Counted from the stretch's first letter, positions 52,254-59,822 are shown. The stretch: DNA of 64,000 bases from Rhizobium grahamii CCGE 502 (GCF_000298315.2 NZ_AEYE02000008.1:1-64000), one strand, 5' to 3'. Program-made: numbers and translations. The notes: generated by a model from the letters alone, not told the origin.

Positions 52254-52281
52254 GAATATGAACGAACGTTCGTTTATATTC
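52254..52281. promoter_or_regulatory. TetR operator, 28-bp palindrome
   Basis: The core AACGAACGTTCGTT (52261-52274) is perfectly self-complementary. The dyad extends to 28 bases (52254-52281) with a single mismatched pair. It lies 25 bases from the TetR start and about 50 bases from the SDR start, in the centre of their shared promoter region. GAACGAACGTTC-type dyads are common for TetR regulators of this class. Confidence 0.8.
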
Positions 52282-52332
52282 AAGCTGAATGGTGAAAATC
52301 CAGTGGCGTGCTCTGGTGTGGAGGACATGCAA

Positions 52333-53244
52333 ATGGCAGCGCTTTCAGGAAAGATTGCCCTCGTGGCCGGCGGCACGCGCGGTGCCGGTCGCGGCATTGC
52401 CGTGGAACTCGGCGCTGCCGGTGCCACCGTCTACGTTACCGGCCGCACGACGCGGGCACAGCAGTCGGAATACGGCCGCCCGGAAACGATCGAGGAGACA
52501 TCAGAGATGGTAACCGCTGCGGGCGGCCAGGGGATCGCGGTTCGGGTCGATCATACCGTGCCTGCGGAAGTCGAGGCGCTGGTCGCGCGCATCCGCCGGG
52601 AGCAGGGCCGGCTCGACATCCTGGTCAACGATATCTGGGGCGGCGAGCACCTGACGGAATGGAACAAGCCGGTCTGGGAGCACTCGCTGGACAAGGGCCT
52701 GCACATGCTGCGGCTGGCGATCGACACCCATCTGATCACCGCGCATTTCGCGCTGGCCCTGATGATCGAGCGTCCCGGCGGGCTTCTGGTCGAACTGACC
52801 GACGGCACCGCCGAATACAACGCGACGCACTACCGCCTCTGCCCCTACTACGACCTCGTCAAGACCGGCGTGATCCGCATGGCCTGGGCGCACGCGAAGG
52901 ATCTCGCGCCGCACGGCGCAACCGCGGTGGCGCTGACGCCCGGCTGGATGCGCTCGGAAATGATGCTCGATATCTTCAGCGTCACCGAGGAGAACTGGCG
53001 CGACGCGACATCAGTGCAGCCGCATTTCGTCATCTCCGAGACACCGCGCTTCACCGGCCGGGCGGTGGCGGCCCTTGCTGCCGATCCCGAACGCGCCCGC
53101 TGGAACGGCCAGTCGCTGTCGAGCGGCGGGCTTGCGAAGGTCTACGGCTTTGACGACCTGGACGGCTCGAGACCGGACTGCTGGCGCTACATGGACGAGG
53201 TGATGGACGCGGGCAAACCCGCCGACGCCACCGACTACCGTTGA
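52333..53244 (+). CDS. Short-chain dehydrogenase/reductase (SDR family)
   Basis: A 303-residue SDR. The cofactor loop is variant but clear (IALVAGGTRGAGRGIAVELG), followed by YVTGRTTR, which suggests NADP preference through the Arg residues. The NNAG position reads NDIWGG, and the catalytic Tyr-Lys are in PYYDLVKTGVIRMAW. GGAGG lies 8 bases before the ATG at 52333. The substrate is not known. It is controlled in all likelihood by the divergent TetR gene. The long C-terminal part is typical of the extended SDR5C-type group. Confidence 0.88.
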   Translation: MAALSGKIALVAGGTRGAGRGIAVELGAAGATVYVTGRTTRAQQSEYGRPETIEETSEMVTAAGGQGIAVRVDHTVPAEVEALVARIRREQGRLDILVNDIWGGEHLTEWNKPVWEHSLDKGLHMLRLAIDTHLITAHFALALMIERPGGLLVELTDGTAEYNATHYRLCPYYDLVKTGVIRMAWAHAKDLAPHGATAVALTPGWMRSEMMLDIFSVTEENWRDATSVQPHFVISETPRFTGRAVAALAADPERARWNGQSLSSGGLAKVYGFDDLDGSRPDCWRYMDEVMDAGKPADATDYR

Positions 53245-53250
53245 ACAAGT

Positions 53251-53601
53251 TTAGCCGGAGGGAATGATAACGAACTGTCTTTGCAGCGTTTTCGGCGCCG
53301 CGTTCTGCCACGACCTGCGTACCAGATCCTGCACCAGTTCGTCGTTCGCCTTGCCGTAGAAGAGCCGGGTCGAGCCGCGCTGCCCCCAGCCGCCCGGGAC
53401 GGCGGCCGTATCGTCGGGCGCCACCGCCAACGTCATATGCTGCTGGTCCGGCGTCAGGCGGACGACACAGTAGTCCTGCTCGGGCATCGTCAGGAATATC
53501 TTGCTGCGCACGCGGAAATCGCGGGTGCCGTGATGCGCGCTCTCGACCGCCTCCGGCAGGCTGAGCGCAAAGGAAATGAGCTCTTCCTGGTTCATGGTCA
53601 T
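53251..53601 (-). CDS. MmcQ/YjbR family protein
   Basis: A 116-residue MmcQ/YjbR protein (double-wing, CyaY-like fold). The start block ELISFALSLPEAVESAHHGTRDFRVRSKIF and the end LVRRSWQNAAPKTLQRQF are family-typical. The family may bind DNA, but this is not established. Two ATGs (53601, 53595) are possible. It is convergent with the SDR gene. Confidence 0.88.
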   Translation of the reverse strand: MTMNQEELISFALSLPEAVESAHHGTRDFRVRSKIFLTMPEQDYCVVRLTPDQQHMTLAVAPDDTAAVPGGWGQRGSTRLFYGKANDELVQDLVRRSWQNAAPKTLQRQFVIIPSG

Positions 53602-53681
53602 AAAATTAGCACATGCTGATGGATGCGGGCCAATCAGAAAAACTCAAACAGCCGGTACTTTCGGAAAATTTTCAGATTATA

Positions 53682-53694
53682 GGAAAATAATCCT
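53682..53694 (+). promoter_or_regulatory. 13-base motif shared with the GafY-like gene's upstream region
   Basis: GGAAAATAATCCT is identical to 34853-34865. A second partial copy, GGAAAAT at 53663-53669, lies exactly 19 bases upstream, about two helical turns. The motif directly abuts a TTGACG -35 element, a position fit for an activator. It also overlaps a dyad GATTAT-AGGAAA-ATAATC (53675-53692). A role in GTA activation is inferred. Confidence 0.45.
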
Positions 53695-53722
53695 TGACGG
53701 CGTGACGGTCGTTTGATAGGGT
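53694..53722 (+). promoter_or_regulatory. Predicted sigma-70 promoter of the GTA leader
   Basis: TTGACG (53694-53699) and TAGGGT (53717-53722) are spaced by 17 bases. The -35 is near-consensus; the -10 keeps only the first, second and last positions of TATAAT. That is a weak promoter, consistent with a need for an activator. Transcription would start near 53729. Confidence 0.45.
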
Positions 53723-53728
53723 TATGGC

Positions 53729-53812
53729 ATAGTCGGAAAGTTGCGGGCGTGGCGAAGTGCTTGGCCCCAAGCTTTCCGGATTTGCAAGCCGGGCGTTCGA
53801 CCCGGCTTTTGT
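53729..53812 (+). ncRNA. Structured leader or small RNA before the GTA genes
   Basis: About 84 bases from the predicted start to the T-run can form CGGAAAG (53734-53740) with CTTTCCG (53772-53778), stacked on a CTTG-GCCC-CAAG hairpin (53760-53771), and then a terminator hairpin. This would be either a stand-alone small RNA or a leader in which transcription stops unless anti-terminated. The start is a prediction; no matching family was recognised. Confidence 0.4.
53786..53810 (+). terminator. Intrinsic terminator in the GTA leader
   Basis: Stem AAGCCGGG (53786-53793) with CCCGGCTT (53801-53808), 7-base loop CGTTCGA, and TTTTGTGTTT after the GC part. It lies 47 bases before the first GTA gene, so it would cut off the cluster unless read through. 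It shares CCCGGCTTTTGTGTTT with the mucR terminator. Confidence 0.75.
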
Positions 53813-53856
53813 GTTTCTGGTCGCCAGGGAAAAACTGGCCGCCTGAGGGGTTCCCG

Positions 53857-54426
53857 ATGATCGATATCGAGAGTTTCGAACCGGAGCTTTACGGCTTCTG
53901 GCCGCGGAGGCGTGTTTACGGCGATCCGCTGCATCTTGAAGCGGACGACGCCGAGGCGAGGGTGGCGGCGAAGGCCTGTTTCCTCGAGATCAAGTCCGGT
54001 CCGGCCTCACCTGCCGAGGAGCTGCGGATCTTGCTCAACGAGATGACGGCGGAGATGCGCGACCAGTTCAGTGCCTTCCGCGAATTGCGGCGGGCGGCGG
54101 AAGCGGCGTCCACAGGCGGCGACGAGGCGGCGGCGAAGCTTGCGCGCGCCGATCTGAAGGCGGCGACCGATGCCATGTCGCTGATCGTGCGGACGTTGGA
54201 GAAGGTCGATCAGCTGCAGCGGCAGATCGCGCGCGATCGCGAGCTGGCCGCGGAAGAGAGCGACGCTGCGATGGGGCTTGAGGATGCGAAGAAGCGGTTT
54301 CTTGAGCGCATCGACGAGCTGGCGGAACAGCGGGCGCGGCAATTGCTTGCCGAGTGGCAGGCTGCCGGTCCTCCCGGTCAAGGTGACGCCGCTGCCGGCG
54401 ACGCTCGCCAGGCCAATACCGACTGA
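53857..54426 (+). CDS. Candidate small terminase / gp1-like protein of the GTA cluster
   Basis: A 189-residue, charged, helical protein (MIDIESFEPELYGFWPRRRV at the start, then a region of EMTAEMRDQFSAFRELRRAA and LEKVDQLQRQIARDRELAAE with coiled-coil character). It sits directly upstream of terL, the position of ORFg1 in RcGTA, which encodes the small terminase. Sequence alone does not prove that role. GAGGGG lies before the ATG at 53857, and the leader with the terminator precedes it. Confidence 0.6.
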   Translation: MIDIESFEPELYGFWPRRRVYGDPLHLEADDAEARVAAKACFLEIKSGPASPAEELRILLNEMTAEMRDQFSAFRELRRAAEAASTGGDEAAAKLARADLKAATDAMSLIVRTLEKVDQLQRQIARDRELAAEESDAAMGLEDAKKRFLERIDELAEQRARQLLAEWQAAGPPGQGDAAAGDARQANTD

Positions 54427-54673
54427 GGGTCAGGCGTCGCGGTCTCTTCGGCGCCGGCTTGAGAAAACCATGGCGCGGCATGGCAAGGAGATCACCGTCA
54501 TCGCAGCGGAACGGACAACGGTTCGGACGGTCGTGGCGGCTGGTTTGCGGCAGGGCGCGACCCTGGCGACGGAGATGCGCCCAGCGGCGATGCCGTTCGC
54601 AACCTCCGGGCCCTCCTGTCCGACCGAGGTTGATCGGCCGGACGGGGCTGCGGAACCGGCGGAGCGGATGCCC

Positions 54674-55936
54674 ATGGACGACCCGCTGGTACAGTTTGCC
54701 GACGAGCGTGGGCTTTGGAACCCGCTCGACGGTCTCTGGAGTTTTTCCGGCCGTCTCGAACAGCAGCCGCCTGTGGGTGACTGGCGTACCTGGCTGATCC
54801 TTGGCGGGCGCGGCTCCGGCAAGACGCGGGCGGGGGCCGAATGGATCCATGCGCTGGCGAGCGCCGAGCGGCGGTCCTATCTGCGGATAGCCCTGATTGC
54901 CGAAACGCTCGGCGATGCGCGCGAGGTGATGATCGACGGCGTCTCCGGTATCTGCCGCATTGCACGGCGGGGATGTCCGGAGTTCGAGATTTCGCGGCGC
55001 AGGCTGGTCTGGCCGAACGGCGCGGTGGCGCAGATCTTCTCGTCCGAGGATCCGGAAAGCCTGCGTGGGCCGCAGTTTCATTTCGCCTGGTGCGATGAGC
55101 TGGCGAAATGGAAGCACGGGCAGGAGACTTGGGACATGCTGCAATTCGGCCTGCGCCTCGGCAGCCATCCGCGCCAGCTAGTGACGACGACGCCGCGGCC
55201 GGTGCCGCTGCTGAAGGAATTGATTGCTGATGCAGGTACACGGCTGACGCGGATCAGCACGCTTGCCAACGCGGCCAATCTGGCGCCGGGCTTCATCGAT
55301 GCGCTGGCGCATCGCTACGGCGGCACGCGGCTCGGGCGTCAGGAACTCGACGGCGAGCTGATAGAGGATCGCGAAGACGCGCTCTGGCGGCGCGAGATGA
55401 TCGAGGCCGCCGCGATTCGCTTCACGGGCGAGTTGAGGCGCATCGTCGTTGCAGTCGATCCGCCGGCGGCGGCCGGCGCGCAGTCCTGCTGCGGCATCGT
55501 CGTGGCGGGATTGGAGGCGTCGGGGCGTGCGGTTGTGCTTGCCGATTGTTCGGTTCAGGGCACGAGCCCGGCCGGTTGGGCGGGTGCGGTGGTGCGCGCC
55601 TATCGACGATTTTCGGCGGACCGGGTGGTCGCCGAAATCAACCAGGGCGGCGACATGGTGGCGTCGATGCTGAAGAGCATCGACGAAAGCCTGCCGGTCT
55701 CGACCGTGCGCGCGACGCGCGGTAAATACTTGAGAGCCGAACCGGTCGCGGCCCTCTACGAGCAGGGGCGGGTCGCCCATGCCGGACGCTTCGTCGCGCT
55801 GGAAGACCAGATGTGCGACTTCGGCCCGGACGGACTTTCATCAGGCCGTTCGCCCGACCGGCTGGACGCGCTGGTCTGGGCGTTGACGGCACTGATGTTG
55901 GAGGGAAATGGAGAACCCCGGGTGAGGGGTATTTGA
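54674..55936 (+). CDS. terL: GTA-type terminase large subunit (packaging ATPase)
   Basis: A 420-residue large terminase. Walker A is LGGRGSGKTRAGAEW (43-57), and Walker B is FAWCDELAKWK with WCDE at 139-142. The C-terminal nuclease part has VVAVDPPAAAGAQSCCGIVVAG and ADRVVAEINQGGDMV. The order and the GDWRTWLILGGRGSGKTRAG block are as in RcGTA g2. The start at 54674 has GGAG nine bases upstream. The frame is open to an ATG at 54470, which would add 68 residues of odd composition; that start is less likely. In GTAs this enzyme packages random host DNA to head-full size. Confidence 0.9.
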   Translation: MDDPLVQFADERGLWNPLDGLWSFSGRLEQQPPVGDWRTWLILGGRGSGKTRAGAEWIHALASAERRSYLRIALIAETLGDAREVMIDGVSGICRIARRGCPEFEISRRRLVWPNGAVAQIFSSEDPESLRGPQFHFAWCDELAKWKHGQETWDMLQFGLRLGSHPRQLVTTTPRPVPLLKELIADAGTRLTRISTLANAANLAPGFIDALAHRYGGTRLGRQELDGELIEDREDALWRREMIEAAAIRFTGELRRIVVAVDPPAAAGAQSCCGIVVAGLEASGRAVVLADCSVQGTSPAGWAGAVVRAYRRFSADRVVAEINQGGDMVASMLKSIDESLPVSTVRATRGKYLRAEPVAALYEQGRVAHAGRFVALEDQMCDFGPDGLSSGRSPDRLDALVWALTALMLEGNGEPRVRGI

Positions 55937-55939
55937 GGA

Positions 55940-56071
55940 CTAGCGTTGAGGTTGCTGTTGTGACGGGCGCGGCGTCTGCTGTTCCGGGCGAACCTGACGC
56001 CACTCGTTTTCGAGCTGGTCGACGACATGCTGGGGAATGGTCGGCTGATTGCTGTTGGCCGGCTGCTGCAT
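55940..56071 (-). CDS. Small Gln/Pro-rich protein, 43 residues
   Basis: A micro-gene on the minus strand, convergent with terL and missed by usual length limits. It has a strong GGAGGAGAGC before the ATG at 56071. The product is 43 residues (MQQPANSNQPTIPQHVVDQL at the start, then ENEWRQVRPEQQTPRPSQQQ and PQR). The middle (HVVDQLENEWRQVR) could form a helix, with disordered Gln/Pro ends. No family is recognised. It ends 4 bases after terL. Confidence 0.6.
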   Translation of the reverse strand: MQQPANSNQPTIPQHVVDQLENEWRQVRPEQQTPRPSQQQPQR

Positions 56072-56221
56072 GCTCTCCTCCGAGGGCTGGATTTAACGGT
56101 GAGTTAATCACTGGCACGGCTTAAACTATCTGTAAATCAGGCGCTTAAACACTTTAAACGATTGAACTAATTTTAATCGATTGAGGCGCAGAACGCCGTA
56201 CCACTTTTGAGGCTGACATTC

Positions 56222-56908
56222 ATGGTTATCCACATCGACAGGCCCTTCTTCTTCGACAGGGTGCGCGACGCGCTGTTCAAGGGAGTGCTTAATCAGCCGC
56301 AGGTGGAGGGCATGACGGCGATTCTCGATTTCTGGGAATCGCGGATGCCGGATGCCGATCCGCGTTGGCTCGCCTACATCCTGGCGACGGCCTACCACGA
56401 AACTGCCTTTACGATGCAGCCGGTGCGCGAGACGCTGGCGACCACCGACGCCCGGGCGATCGAGATCCTGGAGAACGCCTATGCATCGGGCAAGCTCTCC
56501 TGGGTGAAGACGCCCTACTGGCGTCCTGACGAGGACGGCAAGTGCTGGCTCGGCCGCGGCCTGGTGCAACTGACCCACAAGCGCAATTACGAGGCCATGA
56601 GCAAGCTGACCGGTATCGACCTCGTTGCCGAGCCGGACCGGGCGATGGAGATGGACGCCGCCGTTTCGATCCTGATCGAAGGCATGGTGCAGGGCTCCTT
56701 TGCCAATCACAAGCTTGCCGATCATCTGAACGAGACGAGTGACGATTGGGTCAATGCCCGCCGCATCGTCAACGGCACAGACCGGGCCGAAAAGCTCGCC
56801 GGCTACGGCAAGACCTTCCTTGCGGCCATCCGCCGCGAGCAGCCGGCAGGGTGGCTTGCGCGGTTGAAGGCCTGGCTGCTGCGTGCTATCGCGCGGGTCT
56901 TAGGCTAG
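56222..56908 (+). CDS. Chitinase-class/GH19-like lytic enzyme (candidate endolysin)
   Basis: A 228-residue lysozyme-superfamily protein resembling phage GH19-type endolysins: WLAYILATAYHETAFTMQPVRET holds the catalytic Glu context (HET), followed by GKCWLGRGLVQLTHKRNYEAMSKLTGIDL and NGTDRAEKLAGYGKTF. It would cut peptidoglycan or chitin-like sugars. The C-terminal 25 residues are basic and hydrophobic (LARLKAWLLRAIARVLG), perhaps a membrane tether. GAGG precedes the ATG at 56222. It lies between terL and portal and may supply GTA lysis, although no holin gene is seen beside it. Confidence 0.8.
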   Translation: MVIHIDRPFFFDRVRDALFKGVLNQPQVEGMTAILDFWESRMPDADPRWLAYILATAYHETAFTMQPVRETLATTDARAIEILENAYASGKLSWVKTPYWRPDEDGKCWLGRGLVQLTHKRNYEAMSKLTGIDLVAEPDRAMEMDAAVSILIEGMVQGSFANHKLADHLNETSDDWVNARRIVNGTDRAEKLAGYGKTFLAAIRREQPAGWLARLKAWLLRAIARVLG

Positions 56909-56927
56909 ACCCTGACAGGAGTTCCGC

Positions 56928-57236
56928 GTGATCCGCCACATCGTCTTCTTCACAGCGCCCGCGGAGCAACTGGAAAAGGTGCGCGCCGGCCTGTCGATCC
57001 TGACGGCGATCCCGCACGCTCGCCTGCTGGAGATCGGCACCAACCTCAAGACCGACCAGCTCGGCACGGATGTCGACCTCGTGGTCTACGGCGAGTTCGA
57101 CGATGAGGCCGCCCTTGCCGCCTACAAGGCGCATCCAGACTATCAGCGATCGATCGCCCTCGTGCGCCCGATCCGCGAAATGCGGATGGCGGCGGATTAC
57201 GAGAGCGATGGGGCGGTGAAGCGGCCGCTGCGGTGA
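56928..57236 (+). CDS. Dabb-domain (stress-responsive alpha/beta barrel) protein
   Basis: A 102-residue single Dabb domain: MIRHIVFFTAPAEQLEKV at the start, DLVVYGEFDDEAALAAYKAHPDY in the middle and the end in HPDYQRSIALVRPI. It is a dimeric alpha/beta-barrel protein of unknown substrate. The start is a GTG at 56928 with AGGAG six bases upstream. It follows the lytic enzyme by 19 bases. Such a metabolic gene is foreign to the GTA gene order. Confidence 0.88.
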   Translation: MIRHIVFFTAPAEQLEKVRAGLSILTAIPHARLLEIGTNLKTDQLGTDVDLVVYGEFDDEAALAAYKAHPDYQRSIALVRPIREMRMAADYESDGAVKRPLR

Positions 57237-57291
57237 TGCTGTAGCCTGCCCCTCCAACGCGCGCGTCGGGGATGGAGCTTAGACACCATGC

Positions 57292-58272
57292 CTAGCCGAG
57301 AGCGCTCTGCGCGGTGCAGATCCTGTCGACCAAGGCGTCGAGTTCGCCCTTTGGCGGGCGATTCTTGGCGAGGCGCTGCTTCAGGTGCATGATGGGCTCT
57401 GCGAGGATCTCATCGAGGCTTTCGGCACAGGTGAAGTCACCCGCCACTTGCTTGACCTTCGAGTTGTCGAAGATCGCAGTCCAGGCCTTGTCGCCGATCA
57501 GGGGACCTTCCCAGGCCGGATTATACTTGATCAGGGTGTCGGTCGGTACGTGAACGATCTTGGCTTCCACGCCAAGCAATCTGCCGATCGCCCTTTGGAT
57601 ATCGTTCCAGATATGAGCGCGGTCGGATGTAATGTGGAAAACATCGCGAAGCGCCGCCTGCTTGCCGAAAAGCCCGACGAAAGGCACTGCGAAATCGACC
57701 GAGCGGGTCAGGGTCCAGGGTGTGTGGCCATCGCTGGCAACGATGGTGGGCTCGCCGTCCAGCATGCGCCTTGCCATGATGTCACTGTCGCCCATCATGA
57801 TCGGCAGTCCCGTACGGACGGTGTGGCTGGGGCGGACGATCGTCCAGGCCAAATGATCGGATTTCGCTAGTAGCTCTTCGCAAGCGATCTTGGCCTGGCT
57901 GTAGGGCCAGTACGGATTGATCGCCGGTGTCTTCTCGGTAATCACATAGTGACGCGGCGGCTTCTCGTAGACCGAGGCCGAAGAGATGAAGATGTACTGA
58001 CCGCAATGGCCGGCGAACACCTCGATGTCGCGTGCAATCTGGTCGGGCGTGAAGGCGATGAACTGGCATATGACGTCAAAATTGGCCTTGGCGAGATCCG
58101 CGTAGGCGGTCGATCCAAGTTCACCGACGATCGAGGTCACCCCCGCGGGCAAAGGGTCTTGTCTCAAGCCGCGGTTGAAAACGCTGACATCATGACCCTC
58201 GGCAACGGCGCGCTCGACGCATGGGTAAGAGATTTGGCCGGTGCCGCCAATGAAAAGGACTTTCAAAGCCAT
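57292..58272 (-). CDS. NAD-dependent epimerase/dehydratase family protein
   Basis: A 326-residue extended SDR. VLFIGGTGQISYPCVERAVA is the NAD(P)-binding start, ISSASVYEKPP the catalytic Ser region and NPYWPYSQAKIACEELL the Tyr-Lys pair. The C-terminal domain carries HIWNDIQRAIGRLLGVEAKI. The substrate, a nucleotide sugar or flavonoid-like compound, is not evident. It is on the opposite strand to the GTA genes and stands alone between the Dabb and GGDEF genes. Confidence 0.88.
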   Translation of the reverse strand: MALKVLFIGGTGQISYPCVERAVAEGHDVSVFNRGLRQDPLPAGVTSIVGELGSTAYADLAKANFDVICQFIAFTPDQIARDIEVFAGHCGQYIFISSASVYEKPPRHYVITEKTPAINPYWPYSQAKIACEELLAKSDHLAWTIVRPSHTVRTGLPIMMGDSDIMARRMLDGEPTIVASDGHTPWTLTRSVDFAVPFVGLFGKQAALRDVFHITSDRAHIWNDIQRAIGRLLGVEAKIVHVPTDTLIKYNPAWEGPLIGDKAWTAIFDNSKVKQVAGDFTCAESLDEILAEPIMHLKQRLAKNRPPKGELDALVDRICTAQSALG

Positions 58273-58492
58273 CTGGAAACCTCGGTATCTGACAGGCGGG
58301 ATCTAGGGTCACCTTCATAGCGTGAAAGGACTCGGACGTCTCGCGTAAATCTGGCTAGGCTATGGCCGAGGAGGCTGCATCTCCCGTCCCACTCTGACAA
58401 GCCATCGATAATGTGATGGGGAAAGCGGTATTGAATTTCTTCACGAATGTATGAGACGCATGCTATCTCAGCTGGGCTAGGAGCGATGCTGC

Positions 58493-59749
58493 ATGGTGGT
58501 TGTGAGGGCTTTCGGGACGTCGTCCTTGGACGCGAAAAAGCGGGAAATCGAGCGTCTCGCGGCGCTGGAGCAGCTTGACCTCCTCGATACCCCGAAAGAC
58601 GAAGGCTTTGAGCGCATCGTGCGGTTGATCAAGGAGATCTTCGCGGTCGAGATCGGCCTGGTGTCCCTTATCGACGCGCATCGGCAATGGTACAAGGCGT
58701 GTTCCGGGCTGACTGCCGACGAGGTTCCGCTTGAAGATACGTTCTGCCGATATGTGGTCGACCGTGAGCAGCCGATTGTCGTGCAGGATGCGACCCACGA
58801 TCCGCGGTTCGCGCACAATCCGGCCGTAACGGGAGAAAGCCACATACGGTTTTACGCCGGCGTGCCTTTGAAAACCAAGGCTGGCCACGTTATCGGAACG
58901 GTATGTGCGATTGATCGCCGCCCCAGATCATTCAGTTCCAGGGATCTTTCTGTTCTGCACGAGATGGCGGGCGTCGCGATGGACCGGATCGAGCTGCTGC
59001 AGTCGGCAGCAACCGATAGCCTGACGGGCACGCTTACCCGCCGCGCCTTTCGGCAGGAGGCCGATCAACTTCTGTCGCTTGCCTTGAGACACCAGCATGA
59101 CCTGTCCTGCGTTGTTCTGGACATCGACCACTTTAAGAGCGTCAACGACACCCATGGCCACGCTGCGGGCGATCAGGTGCTTCACGCGGTCACAGAAACC
59201 TGCAAGGCGAACCTGCGGGCGGGGGATCTGTTCGGCCGGCTCGGGGGAGAGGAATTTGCCATCCTCCTTCCGCACATCAATCGCGAAGGGGCAGCCGCCG
59301 TCGCCGAAAAGGTAAGGATTGCTGTCGCGTCCCGGCCGATCCGAGGAACCTTCGGCGAATTGAACGTGACGGCAAGTTTCGGCATTTCGGCGCTTTCGAT
59401 CATCACCAAGGACATCGAGACGATGTTGGCCCAGGCCGATGCCGCGATGTACCACGCCAAGCATAACGGCCGAAACCGATGCGTATCGTGGAACTCCATC
59501 GGTGCTGATGGTCCGACCGGCTCTCGCCGTCGCGTTCTGAAAGCAGGGTCCATCATTTTCAACGACCACCGCTCGACGATCGATTGCACCATAAGGTCGC
59601 TCGGCACCGACAGCGCGGGGCTCTCCGTTTCCAGTTCCGCTGGCATACCTCCGGAATTCGTCCTGATGATCAAGGGCGAGGGTTTCGAGACCAAATGCCG
59701 GATCGTGGCGCAGGACCGGCAAACCATAGAAGTCGCCTTCAAGGCCTGA
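58493..59749 (+). CDS. GAF-GGDEF-PilZ protein, probable diguanylate cyclase
   Basis: A 418-residue protein. Residues about 15-170 form a GAF domain (ALEQLDLLDTPKDEGFERIV, then FYAGVPLKTKAGHVIGTVCAID). The GGDEF domain spans about 172-330 with the intact active motif RLGGEEFAILLP (GGEEF at 251-255) and an intact product-inhibition site RAGD at 242-245, five residues before it. Residues about 345-418 look like a PilZ domain (RRRVLKAGSIIFNDHRSTID, then LGTDSAGLSV), which binds c-di-GMP. So it should make c-di-GMP and also sense it. TAGGAG precedes the ATG. It sits inside the GTA cluster, upstream of portal. Confidence 0.88.
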   Translation: MVVVRAFGTSSLDAKKREIERLAALEQLDLLDTPKDEGFERIVRLIKEIFAVEIGLVSLIDAHRQWYKACSGLTADEVPLEDTFCRYVVDREQPIVVQDATHDPRFAHNPAVTGESHIRFYAGVPLKTKAGHVIGTVCAIDRRPRSFSSRDLSVLHEMAGVAMDRIELLQSAATDSLTGTLTRRAFRQEADQLLSLALRHQHDLSCVVLDIDHFKSVNDTHGHAAGDQVLHAVTETCKANLRAGDLFGRLGGEEFAILLPHINREGAAAVAEKVRIAVASRPIRGTFGELNVTASFGISALSIITKDIETMLAQADAAMYHAKHNGRNRCVSWNSIGADGPTGSRRRVLKAGSIIFNDHRSTIDCTIRSLGTDSAGLSVSSSAGIPPEFVLMIKGEGFETKCRIVAQDRQTIEVAFKA

Positions 59750-59822
59750 TCGGGCTTTCACCTGCGATTGGCTGCCATCACGCCGCAGGCTTGAGAGTCC
59801 GCCTAACTCCAGGATACCAACC

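Noticed and set aside
53784-53812. GTTCGA-containing hairpin resembling a tRNA T-arm at the start of the GTA locus
   Set aside because: The stem bases do not fit a T-arm around TTCGA, and no acceptor, D or anticodon arm is found upstream. It is an intrinsic terminator. No att duplication was seen.
54470-54673. Upstream terL start at ATG 54470
   Set aside because: The extra 68 residues have unusual composition and no strong ribosome binding site, while ATG 54674 has GGAG at good spacing and matches the usual start of the family.
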